IMG/VR virus record: IMGVR_UViG_3300028766_000008
Coordinates: 1-58,733 of that record
Origin: a virus
DNA length: 58,733 nucleotides
Reading direction: 5' to 3' (one strand)
Part shown: in pieces, positions 1 through 6,641 of the stretch
Layout: each line of letters begins with the position of its first letter
Position numbering within the stretch: the stretch's first letter is position 1
Position numbers and translations under genes: made by a program
Notes under the pieces: generated by a model
What the model saw: only the letters and a program-made list of their open reading frames with translations
Databases searched by the model: none
What the model was told of the DNA's origin: nothing

Positions 1-747
1 GACGAGTTTTATAAAACTGCCAAGGAGAAGGATAAGGATAAGGGCGACTACAGCACAGCCGCATCGTCGGGCTACTACAGCACAGCCGCATCGTCGGGCT
101 ACGGCAGCAAAGCCGCATCGTCGGGCGACTACAGCAAAGCCGCATCGTCGGGCAAGTACAGCAAAGCAGAAAGCTCTGGGGAGCATAGCGGATGCACAAG
201 CATTGGCTACCGTGCAGCCGTCAAAGGTGATCTTGGCAACCTGCTAATGGCTTCCGAATATACCAAAGACGGCGTGCCAGTTGGCGGAAACGCCGATTTA
301 GTTGACGGCAAGAACCTTAAAGCCGGAAGCTGGTATATCGTTGAAAAAGGCGCATGGGTTGAGGTTGATTTTACAGATCGGGTATTTTCTTACGTCCTCT
401 CCAACAAGAAGGGCGTGAAGAAGGTCAAAACGGAACAAGGAAAAGTTCTGTACGTCGTAAGCGACGATAAGGGCAATTCCGCGCACGGAGAGACAATTGC
501 CAAAGCGCGTGAGGATTTGATTTACAAGGACATTGCAAAATTCGATGGAGAATTGCCCAAGAAAGCCACAGGCAAAGAATGGGTTGGCATTTATCGTGCT
601 GTTACAGGCACTTGTGCTGCCGGAGTCAAAAACTTTGTCGAACAAACCGGCAAGAGCCTTGACGATACATACACCGCAAAAGAAATTGCCAAGCTGGTGC
701 ACGGTAATTTTGGTGCAGAACAATTTGCTAAAAAGTTAAACAAATGA
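1..747 (+). CDS. DUF7666-like tandem-repeat protein, 3' part (5' part at the other end of the window)
   Basis: Open from base 1 without a start codon. The missing N-terminus is the partial gene at 58511-58733, so the joined protein would be about 275 residues. It has five 9-residue repeats of the form xxS[T/K]AASSG, then a CTSIGYRAAVKG cap, a WYIVEKGAWVEVDF segment, and a C-terminal helical domain containing AHGET and VTGTC. From memory, this order matches an uncharacterised phage/bacterial family (DUF7666-like) with repeats of the form ASATGDYGA. It is a paralogue of 57348-58274, which lacks the C-terminal domain. The repeats resemble beta-roll head repeats. Function is unknown. Confidence 0.8.
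   Translation, partial: DEFYKTAKEKDKDKGDYSTAASSGYYSTAASSGYGSKAASSGDYSKAASSGKYSKAESSGEHSGCTSIGYRAAVKGDLGNLLMASEYTKDGVPVGGNADLVDGKNLKAGSWYIVEKGAWVEVDFTDRVFSYVLSNKKGVKKVKTEQGKVLYVVSDDKGNSAHGETIAKAREDLIYKDIAKFDGELPKKATGKEWVGIYRAVTGTCAAGVKNFVEQTGKSLDDTYTAKEIAKLVHGNFGAEQFAKKLNK
46..180 (+). repeat. 27-base tandem repeat, five units
   Basis: Units read DY, YY, YG, DY and KY followed by S[T/K]AASSG; the fifth is degenerate (AESSG). The equivalent array at the right end begins DY, YY, YG, YG, so the two ends differ at the fourth unit. Confidence 0.9.
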
Positions 748-833
748 TAAGATGGTTATGTAAAAAACATCATTGCGAGCATCATAGAATAGAAAGATTA
801 AAAAAGCTTACGAAGTTGTCCAATAAAGCATAA
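744..833 (+). CDS. Possible 29-residue basic peptide
   Basis: The ATG overlaps the preceding stop (ATGA), which suggests coupling. The peptide starts MIRWLCKKHHCEHH and is rich in Lys, His and Arg. No family is recognised. It is kept only because many other very small genes here are coupled in the same way. Confidence 0.25.
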   Translation: MIRWLCKKHHCEHHRIERLKKLTKLSNKA

Positions 834-865
834 TAGAACAAAGAATTCCTCATGGCTGGGGAATA

Positions 866-900
866 GCCGGAGAGGGTAAAATCTCTCCGGCTTCTAGCTT
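866..900 (+). terminator. Hairpin, probable terminator of the rightward terminal block
   Basis: A perfect 9-bp stem (GCCGGAGAG / CTCTCCGGC, 866-874 and 883-891) has an 8-base loop and is followed by the moderately T-rich TTCTAGCTT. It sits just past the repeat-protein gene. The T-tract is weak, so termination may be partial. Confidence 0.55.
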
Positions 901-922
901 AACCTTTAACCCCCACACCCGT

Positions 923-1081
923 ATGCCCACCCTCACCGAATTATCATTCCTCGCAATTGGCGCTATCCTAGGTGCTTGGTGGAGGGGAAAACGCATCATC
1001 AAGCATGACGCGGAAATTCAAACCGGTATTCACACGCTGGTTAGGTCATTGGCGGATGCGAAGGATCAGACGGTTTTATAG
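923..1081 (+). CDS. Small membrane protein, 52 residues
   Basis: One hydrophobic segment at about residues 5-20 (ELSFLAIGAILGAWW) is followed by a basic, amphipathic tail. It is preceded by AACCTTTAACCCCCA (901-915), a 15-mer repeated exactly before the gene at 56251. Its 3' end overlaps the convergent endolysin gene by 16 bases. It could be a lysis-related small membrane protein from its position next to the lysis cassette, but nothing in the sequence proves that. Confidence 0.5.
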   Translation: MPTLTELSFLAIGAILGAWWRGKRIIKHDAEIQTGIHTLVRSLADAKDQTVL

Positions 1082-1476
1082 AATGAGTGCGCTCCGATTA
1101 CCGCGCACGGCGTTAAATTACGGTTCCATGCCGTCACAAGGCCCGTTACACAGTAGGAATCCGCGCCGCCAGTGGGATCAATCAATTTACCGGAAATCGC
1201 ATCAGCGGCTATTTGTGAGCATCCTTGAAACACTGGATCGGCAACATCCACATTCATGATAATGGCGCGATTTGGATCATTGGCGTTCCATGTGCTAAAT
1301 TGCTCATACTTTAGACAAACATCACGAGGATTGTCTCCCCACCATCTCGGACTATTGGCCCGGTTCATAATCACGGATGCAACGCCGACTTGGCCGAGGC
1401 GGGGTTGGTTGCGACTTTCCCCATACACGGTTCTGGCGACTATCCCAGCATCCGAAAACTGGTCAGTGTCGCTCAT
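1066..1476 (-). CDS. SleB-like cell wall hydrolase (endolysin), 136 residues
   Basis: Resembles the Hydrolase_2/SleB family of peptidoglycan hydrolases. The signature ARTVYGESRNQP at residues 14-25 carries the probable catalytic Glu (YGESR), followed by GVASVIMNR and two further conserved blocks. There is no signal peptide, so it would need a holin or another export route. It is the last gene of the leftward late block, downstream of small membrane proteins and a spanin-like lipoprotein. It is the probable lysis enzyme that degrades host murein. Confidence 0.85.
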   Translation of the reverse strand: MSDTDQFSDAGIVARTVYGESRNQPRLGQVGVASVIMNRANSPRWWGDNPRDVCLKYEQFSTWNANDPNRAIIMNVDVADPVFQGCSQIAADAISGKLIDPTGGADSYCVTGLVTAWNRNLTPCAVIGAHSFYKTV

Positions 1477-1697
1477 CTCGTAAGATCCTGGGCTTGGCCG
1501 AATGACTCTATAACGCCCCTCAGATCATTTGAATTAAGGTGAATTATCATTTTAAGAAATAAAACAAATATAACCGCGAGAATGGCCTTGAATGTCCATC
1601 GGCCAAATGTTGCAAACTTTTCGTCTAACCATGCTTTGGTTATCATGTCGAAAAGCCGTTTTTGCTCATCAATACGGCGTTGTTCTCTGTCTTGCAT
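1473..1697 (-). CDS. Single-pass membrane protein of the lysis cassette
   Basis: About 74 residues. An N-terminal charged amphipathic part (QDREQRRIDEQKRLFDMI) precedes one transmembrane helix (AILAVIFVLFLKMII, around residues 42-56). The ATG at 1697 follows the previous stop directly; a GTG at 1709 inside the previous gene is the alternative. It overlaps the endolysin start by 4 bases. A holin or inner-membrane spanin role is possible from topology and position only. Confidence 0.65.
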   Translation of the reverse strand: MQDREQRRIDEQKRLFDMITKAWLDEKFATFGRWTFKAILAVIFVLFLKMIIHLNSNDLRGVIESFGQAQDLTR

Positions 1698-1698
1698 A

Positions 1699-1905
1699 TT
1701 AGACACCACAAGCCCTAATCTCTGCCCGTAGCTTGGCGTAGTCCTCCATTGCAGGGATTAACAGAGATCCAGGCGGGAGCATGTCGATTTCAGCTGCCAT
1801 AGTATCTTGCTGGTCGTTTGTCCAAGGGCGCAATGGCGGGCAAGCGTTCGATACACTGCTAGAAGCGCATCCAGTGAGCAGAATTAGGGCAAGAAGAGCT
1901 TTCAT
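1699..1905 (-). CDS. Rz1-like outer-membrane spanin lipoprotein candidate
   Basis: 68 residues. A short hydrophobic signal ends in a lipobox (LLTGC), so the mature protein begins at Cys13. The tail starts CPPLRPW and ends in an RACG motif. Short Pro-containing lipoproteins beside an endolysin are typical o-spanins, which fuse outer and inner membranes at lysis. It has a good purine-rich ribosome-binding site (AAGGGGAAATT). The i-spanin partner is not obvious; the neighbouring TM proteins are candidates. Confidence 0.65.
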   Translation of the reverse strand: MKALLALILLTGCASSSVSNACPPLRPWTNDQQDTMAAEIDMLPPGSLLIPAMEDYAKLRAEIRACGV

Positions 1906-2105
1906 AATTTCCCCTTGCGTAAGAGTGCTTCCATCGCCGTTTCGTCTGTAGGAGCTGTTTCTGCGGCCTTGGCCTCTGCCATAATCGCGTTAACATTTGC
2001 CTGTAGATCGTCGGCGCGTTGGGAGTCTGCCGTTTTGGCAGGAAAAAGCCGCCCCCAGAATGTGCTGAAGGCGGCTTTAATCACTGAGGCGATAAAGCCC
2101 CACAT
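1902..2105 (-). CDS. Small protein with hydrophobic N-terminus
   Basis: 67 residues. MWGFIASVIKAAFSTFWGRLF is hydrophobic/amphipathic and is followed by an Ala/Glu-rich helical tail ending LLRKGKL. The start overlaps nothing upstream and its end overlaps the lipoprotein start by 4 bases. Short proteins of this shape are common in phage lysis regions. No specific function can be assigned. Confidence 0.6.
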   Translation of the reverse strand: MWGFIASVIKAAFSTFWGRLFPAKTADSQRADDLQANVNAIMAEAKAAETAPTDETAMEALLRKGKL

Positions 2106-2107
2106 GC

Positions 2108-2521
2108 TTAGGCTGCAGGTGCTGGATCGACAGGAGCAGCTTCGGCGGGTGCAGCAGCAACAGGCGTAGCAGCCACCGGAACGGCAGTCACAGCCTGATT
2201 ATGCACGGCTGCAACAAACGTGCTGAGCGTAGTAGCCGCAACAGTCTTGCCAGCCGTTACAAAAGCCTGTTCGGCAAGAGAGATGCCTTCGGAGATAATG
2301 GCAGAAGTTGGATTGCCAGCAGCAACGCCAGCAAGGATCGAAGTGCCGACATTTTCAACAATACTGAGTAAATCGCCAGGAGCGATTGTCTTTAGTTCAG
2401 CCCAAGCCGCTGTAGCAGCCGTATCAATGGCCGAACCTACGGTTGAGCCCTGCCAGCCAGCAGCGATGTCATGAAATACCGCGCTAAAGTTACCTGCTTC
2501 TAGATCCTGCAAAACGCCCAT
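2108..2521 (-). CDS. Ala-rich hypothetical protein of the lysis region
   Basis: 137 residues with a strong GGGAG ribosome-binding site. The central part is moderately hydrophobic and rich in Ala, Thr and Val. The C-terminus is a low-complexity Ala/Pro tail (VAATPVAAAPAEAAPVDPAPAA-like). No catalytic motif is visible. It lies between a tiny TM peptide and the putative spanin genes. Confidence 0.6.
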   Translation of the reverse strand: MGVLQDLEAGNFSAVFHDIAAGWQGSTVGSAIDTAATAAWAELKTIAPGDLLSIVENVGTSILAGVAAGNPTSAIISEGISLAEQAFVTAGKTVAATTLSTFVAAVHNQAVTAVPVAATPVAAAPAEAAPVDPAPAA

Positions 2522-2570
2522 TTTACTCTCCCTGTTTGATTAGGTATTGACACTTAACATATTTAGGTAG

Positions 2571-2642
2571 TTATCGCAACGACAAGAATACCATCCCTAG
2601 CACCATTATGACCATTATCGCCGCTATGATGTATTTTTCCAT
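2571..2642 (-). CDS. 23-residue transmembrane peptide
   Basis: The ATG shares a base with the stop of the upstream HicA-like gene (TGATG), implying translational coupling. The peptide MEKYIIAAIMVIMVLGMVFL is almost entirely one hydrophobic helix. It sits at the head of the lysis cassette, so a small holin-like role is conceivable. Confidence 0.45.
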   Translation of the reverse strand: MEKYIIAAIMVIMVLGMVFLSLR

Positions 2643-2836
2643 CATTTAGGTTCGATCCCCGCCTGTTTGAGGATCTTCTTCCGCATGTTCCGATCTCGTA
2701 ACGCATACGGAACGGTTATCTTGAGACCTTCCTTGCAAAACTGGTGATGATCGCCTTTACCTTTGCCCTTAATATGCTCAAAACCGTTTCCCAACAGTTT
2801 CAAGCGTACATCGTGGAAAAGCTCGTGGTTGCTCAT
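2642..2836 (-). CDS. HicA-like RNA-binding protein (toxin fold), no HicB next to it
   Basis: 64 residues. The pattern GNGFEHIKGKGKGDHHQF, then ITVPYA, then KKILKQAGI matches the HicA/YcfA double-stranded-RNA-binding fold, including the GxHHxF segment around the catalytic His. Classic HicA (about 60 residues) is an mRNA interferase paired with HicB. Here both neighbours are unrelated phage proteins, so it is an orphan or has another role. Its start overlaps the upstream stop by 4 bases. Confidence 0.7.
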   Translation of the reverse strand: MSNHELFHDVRLKLLGNGFEHIKGKGKGDHHQFCKEGLKITVPYALRDRNMRKKILKQAGIEPK

Positions 2837-3090
2837 TTCGGATCCATTCCCAAAATCGCATTCACTGGAATCAATCGCCTGTTACGTTCCGCCTCGTCCA
2901 TTGGCGGTTCTAAGAAAAACTCCACGCCTACCAGCGTGCGCCTTAGAAAATCCCGCGTGTCGGATAGCCTAACATCACCAAATGCCGCCCGTGATGCCGA
3001 CTGATAAATCCACCGCAGCGCATCCTCACGATCCGCTATCGAGTTCGTAAACCTATCAGCATCAAAGATTTGGGCGGCGAAGTGGGGCAT
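2833..3090 (-). CDS. Hypothetical protein, 85 residues
   Basis: Starts MPHFAAQIFDADRFTNS; predicted mostly helical with charged residues, and a Pro-containing FFLEPPMDEAERNRR segment. It shares its first base with the stop of the gene above and overlaps the HicA-like gene by 4 bases. No family is recognised. Confidence 0.6.
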   Translation of the reverse strand: MPHFAAQIFDADRFTNSIADREDALRWIYQSASRAAFGDVRLSDTRDFLRRTLVGVEFFLEPPMDEAERNRRLIPVNAILGMDPK

Positions 3091-3386
3091 TAGAGAGAAA
3101 CGGCCCCCACAATACCTGTCGCGTTAAGAGCGGCAACCCACGCGACCTTTTGAGTACGCGCAATCGGCAATACAGCAACTTTTGCAGTGGTGTCTGTATA
3201 AGGAACGGCGGCAACTGCTGGTGTTATTACCGTTACACCGTCAGTGTCGTAAACAGCAGGGGTTCCGACAGGAGCTGGCAAATTGACCACTGTATTGCCC
3301 AAAATTCCTGCGCCATTGTCGAAAGTAAAAGCAAACGTATATGAACCGTCTTCATTAGCGGTTACTGAATTGATCGTATCGGCCAT
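3090..3386 (-). CDS. Beta-rich hypothetical virion protein
   Basis: 98 residues. A beta-strand-like start (SVTANEDGSYTFAFTFDNG) is followed by Val/Ala/Pro-rich stretches and no charged helices. It lies immediately downstream of the fibre-like gene (3-base gap), so a fibre accessory or structural role is likely, but no family is recognised. Confidence 0.55.
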   Translation of the reverse strand: MADTINSVTANEDGSYTFAFTFDNGAGILGNTVVNLPAPVGTPAVYDTDGVTVITPAVAAVPYTDTTAKVAVLPIARTQKVAWVAALNATGIVGAVSL

Positions 3387-3389
3387 GTT

Positions 3390-4703
3390 TTATACTCCGT
3401 CACAGTCATAATCTATTTTACCCGCAAGAGCCGTCCCCGTGACGGTCAAAACGGTAGTTGTGTAGCTATAGGCAAAGGCTGCATTAACAGATTGGCTCGT
3501 TACGCGGCAATGGTTCCATGTGCTGTAGCCCGTACCTGCGAAGGTGATTGTGCAGGAGGCGGGAGTTCCGGCTGTAATGCTTACAGTGCCGGATTTGTTA
3601 TTTGCGCGTGCATCGATTGTGTTTGTTCCGCAAGCCGAAACCACAGGAGCGGCGAGGCTGTTGCTGTTAGCGAATATCATGCCGCCGATGTTGATTTCAT
3701 TGGATGTGGAAGAGGCTACAGTATCCACCGCAGTACTCGTGCCGATCAGGATATTCGAATTACCCGTCGTAAGCGTCGTATTAGCAACATTATAACCAAT
3801 AAGTGTGTTGTTCGTTCCATTAGTGACAGTGCCGCCAGTAAAGGCACCAAACGCCGTATTACGGGCGCCAGTAGCAACTACAAGCGCCTGCGAACCGACG
3901 GCCGTCTCCCCGCTTGAAGAAGAATTAGTATACAAAGCCTGGAAACCAAATGCTGTATTATCCCCTCCGATATTGTCATTGGTGAGCGCGGAGTTACCGA
4001 GCGCGGAATTTCTCCGTCCCGTAGTTATAGAGTTTCCGGCTTGGTATCCCACGGCGGTATCAGCCAACGCCGCAGTGGTCATAGTACCGTTCAAGGCCTG
4101 ATAACCTATAGCTGTATTTCCGTAAGCTGCGCTGGATGTCTGCCCTGATAGAGCATTAACGCCAATCGCAATCGATCCACCAGTTGTTGAATCCGTGGTT
4201 GGGAATCTGATGGCATTGTTGCCATTAAACAGAATGCCGCCGGTCGTCAGATTGAGATTACCTGTACCCTGCGGGGTCAGGTTCAACGTAATATTCGTAT
4301 CCGTACCCGCTGCAGCGATGATCGGATTTGCTCCAGTTGCAGCACCAGCGAAAGTTGGATAGTTCACAACCGTGCCAGAACCTTGCAAGAATCTTCCGGC
4401 CTCTTTACCTCCAGCGGCAACAGATAAGGTCGATGATGTTGCGGATTGAAACAGACCTGATGCCGTATCCGTCGATACTGCCCAGCCCGGTGCGCTGACA
4501 GTGCCCTTGTTGAACGTTCCGCCGCCACCAGCAGAACAAGTATTAGTAGATGGTACCCAGACATAACCAGCAGTTGAGCAACCAGTTTGTGTTTGTATAG
4601 CTGCCGCAATCGACGCAGCAGTAGTCGGAACGGTTGTAACGGCTTTTAGACCAGCATATGCAGGGCAACTTATAAGCAGCAAGAATATTAGAAGATATTT
4701 CAT
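3390..4703 (-). CDS. Secreted fibre-like protein with trimeric-autotransporter head-type repeats
   Basis: 437 residues. The start at 4703 gives a clear Sec signal peptide (MKYLLIFLLLISCPAYA). Residues about 190-340 contain many short repeats such as GNTAIGYQAL, DTAVGYQAGN and NTAFGFQAL, the YadA-head/trimeric-adhesin pattern also found in phage fibres. The C-terminus is a small beta-rich domain. It begins one base after the upstream stop. It is a likely adhesin-like fibre; a cleavable signal is unusual for a virion protein. Confidence 0.75.
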   Translation of the reverse strand: MKYLLIFLLLISCPAYAGLKAVTTVPTTAASIAAAIQTQTGCSTAGYVWVPSTNTCSAGGGGTFNKGTVSAPGWAVSTDTASGLFQSATSSTLSVAAGGKEAGRFLQGSGTVVNYPTFAGAATGANPIIAAAGTDTNITLNLTPQGTGNLNLTTGGILFNGNNAIRFPTTDSTTGGSIAIGVNALSGQTSSAAYGNTAIGYQALNGTMTTAALADTAVGYQAGNSITTGRRNSALGNSALTNDNIGGDNTAFGFQALYTNSSSSGETAVGSQALVVATGARNTAFGAFTGGTVTNGTNNTLIGYNVANTTLTTGNSNILIGTSTAVDTVASSTSNEINIGGMIFANSNSLAAPVVSACGTNTIDARANNKSGTVSITAGTPASCTITFAGTGYSTWNHCRVTSQSVNAAFAYSYTTTVLTVTGTALAGKIDYDCDGV

Positions 4704-4704
4704 A

Positions 4705-5046
4705 TTACGAGCCAGTTCCCAAATGAAGTATAAGACTACCCGTTCCGCTATCAGCAAGAGATGAATAATAATTATTCCCGTTACGGCCAACAATCATAAC
4801 AGCCCCCGCAGGGATGTATATTTGCGCCGTTCCAGGAGCAGTAGCCGTGTTAACAGCAACAACAGAAGCCCCACCCAAAGCCAATTGAACACCGACAGAC
4901 CCGTTATTGACCACCATAACGTCAGGCCAATTCGCATTGCCAGCAGCAGTAGGTGTGAGCAAAGAGGCAGCAGTCGCTGAAGTTCCTATGCTCGTGTTGC
5001 TGACTTGATTCCCGACAGTAAAGTTCTGAACGAACATTGCTGGCAT
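4705..5046 (-). CDS. Beta-rich hypothetical structural protein
   Basis: 113 residues, Ala/Gly/Val/Asn-rich (for example TSIGTSATAASLL and PDVMVVNNGSVGVQLALGG), with no charged helices. The composition is that of a small beta-sandwich decoration or fibre-associated protein. No specific family is recognised. Confidence 0.55.
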   Translation of the reverse strand: MPAMFVQNFTVGNQVSNTSIGTSATAASLLTPTAAGNANWPDVMVVNNGSVGVQLALGGASVVAVNTATAPGTAQIYIPAGAVMIVGRNGNNYYSSLADSGTGSLILHLGTGS

Positions 5047-5050
5047 AGAA

Positions 5051-5590
5051 TTATCCCTTCAAAGCAGCAGCAAATTCATCCATCTTATTCTTCAACTTAG
5101 CACTCGCAGCGGCAGCGTATTGTTCATGGGCAATCGCGCGAGCCTCTGCTTCCAAGGCATTATTCTTTATTTCTTCGATTTCAGCCTTCTTCGCTGCAAC
5201 GAGCCGGTCAAACATGGATCGATCATCTTGCAGAGACGCAACATTAGATTGGTGGGTGTTTACGGAACTAGATAAATCGGACACACGAGCATTGTGTTCA
5301 TTCTGCGCGTTTTCCAAAGCAGCCTCTCTTTCAAGAAGCGATTTTTCTTTCGCGTCAAGCTCCTGTTGTTTGGTATCAGCGACATCCTCGGCCCCCTTAG
5401 CGTTCTTTTCACGCAACTCAGCCGCCATAATCCGTGCTTCGGCGCTTTCTTTAGCGGACAAATTCTTTTCCAGAGCGTCTTTATGTTCGGCAATCTTGTC
5501 CTGCAATGCAACGATGTTCGCTTTCACCTTGTCTGGGTCAGATACAAGCTGTAAGATAGCGGTTAACATATCATTGGTTGTGATGCTCAT
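5051..5590 (-). CDS. Coiled-coil protein, 179 residues
   Basis: Nearly continuous Glu/Lys/Ala heptad-like sequence from about residue 25 to 175 (for example EKSLLEREAALENAQNEHNAR). There is no signal peptide or TM helix. It starts 4 bases inside the upstream gene. A long rod-like helical oligomer is expected. Its position among fibre genes fits a fibre-associated or chaperone role. Confidence 0.65.
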   Translation of the reverse strand: MSITTNDMLTAILQLVSDPDKVKANIVALQDKIAEHKDALEKNLSAKESAEARIMAAELREKNAKGAEDVADTKQQELDAKEKSLLEREAALENAQNEHNARVSDLSSSVNTHQSNVASLQDDRSMFDRLVAAKKAEIEEIKNNALEAEARAIAHEQYAAAASAKLKNKMDEFAAALKG

Positions 5591-5769
5591 TCTATCCCCG
5601 CTACAAACAAAGAGTTTATTTCACGTTTGAAAACAGACTTCTTGAAGCCACTGTTTTCGTCAATAGTGATAAGCTCCCAACCTTCGGCTCCGAGCTTATT
5701 ATAACGATCTTCCATTTCCTTCTCATCCAAAGGAGGGAATGCCGTTATGCGATATTCAAATTTTGCCAT
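5587..5769 (-). CDS. DUF4177-like small protein
   Basis: 60 residues. It matches the DUF4177 pattern: a beta strand (FEYRIT), then LNxLGAEGWELI-like residues (NKLGAEGWELITID), then a closing strand (KKSVFKRE). The family is widespread in bacteria and phages and has no known function. Confidence 0.7.
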   Translation of the reverse strand: MAKFEYRITAFPPLDEKEMEDRYNKLGAEGWELITIDENSGFKKSVFKREINSLFVAGIE

Positions 5770-5780
5770 ACTAAACCCCG

Positions 5781-6302
5781 TTAATCCGGCGATACGCCGA
5801 GTGAGAATGAAAAGTCAGTTGTTGATGCTGGCGTGACTCCACCAACACCTACTACTATGCAAACATAAGCCTTGTTAGTTTGTATGGTGTCTGTGTTGTT
5901 AAAGCTAAGCCCCAAATTCATTGCCGTTGTGCCAGCAGTAGGTGTTGATCCTTGTGGCGCAGCTAAAGTAACGGATGATGTGTAAACAAGCTTAGCCACA
6001 TCAGCCGCATTTAGGGCAAAGGCACTCGTGTCCGTGCATGTAGAGGCGGTTGGGTTCGCACTAAAAACATAAATCGTAACCGCAGGCGTAACACCACTAG
6101 ATGAACGAACGGAAGCCCATTGCAGCCGAGCGCCACTAAGCCCAGAACGGAACACGGGGACGGTGTATAGCCCGCCTAAAGATTTACTGGCAATATAGGC
6201 ACCTGCCGTGACTGTCATGGGAACAGCAATAGAAGAATCATAGAGTTGGTCGGCCATTGCTGGCGAGGCCAAAAACAAAAGAAGTGAGAGAAGTTTTTTC
6301 AT
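5781..6302 (-). CDS. Secreted hypothetical protein
   Basis: 173 residues from the ATG at 6302, which lies directly after the upstream stop and yields a Sec signal peptide (MKKLLSLLLFLASPAMA). A longer reading upstream of this start would run through the neighbouring gene and is rejected. The mature part is beta-rich and low in charge (GGLYTVPVFRSGLSGARLQW). One of three exported proteins in the late block. Confidence 0.65.
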   Translation of the reverse strand: MKKLLSLLLFLASPAMADQLYDSSIAVPMTVTAGAYIASKSLGGLYTVPVFRSGLSGARLQWASVRSSSGVTPAVTIYVFSANPTASTCTDTSAFALNAADVAKLVYTSSVTLAAPQGSTPTAGTTAMNLGLSFNNTDTIQTNKAYVCIVVGVGGVTPASTTDFSFSLGVSPD

Positions 6303-6303
6303 G

Positions 6304-6639
6304 TTAAATTCCTGTTGGTATAGGAGGTTCAGTTGGCAAAACAGTTGATGTCGTATCTGCGCCCGTAACAATGGCGCGTAAGGCATTGCGGTATGTTTGG
6401 TTAGCCGAAGGAACGGCAACTCCCGCGCTATAGCAACGGATAACGGTTATGTCTGATTTGGTGAGGGCGGCTTGCGCCTCTGATGGCAGCATATTAGGTG
6501 GTGCATATGGCGTTGGTGTATTTCCTGCCGCTACCCATGCCAGGTAGACTTGATAGTCACTATTGCGCACGTCGGCAGGAATATACGCTTGGTCAGCGTC
6601 ACGAATGATAGTTGTTGTGGCGGTGAGAGTATATGCCAT
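6304..6639 (-). CDS. Tail-fibre-associated protein, probable fibre assembly type
   Basis: 111 residues. The order IRDADQAYIPADVRNSDYQ, then YLAWVAAGNTP, then SDITVIRCY, then TYRNALRAIV, then a Pro-rich end resembles phage tail fibre assembly/XkdW-like small proteins. It lies immediately downstream of the main fibre gene, the usual location. Confidence 0.65.
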   Translation of the reverse strand: MAYTLTATTTIIRDADQAYIPADVRNSDYQVYLAWVAAGNTPTPYAPPNMLPSEAQAALTKSDITVIRCYSAGVAVPSANQTYRNALRAIVTGADTTSTVLPTEPPIPTGI

Positions 6640-6641
6640 GC

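Noticed and set aside
298-723. Antisense 141-codon frame
   Set aside because: It is the shadow of the repeat-protein C-terminus, Phe/Cys-rich, with no ribosome site.
2647-2662. T-arm-like GGTTCGATCCCC
   Set aside because: It is coding sequence of the HicA-like protein (IEPK end) and has no pairing arms.
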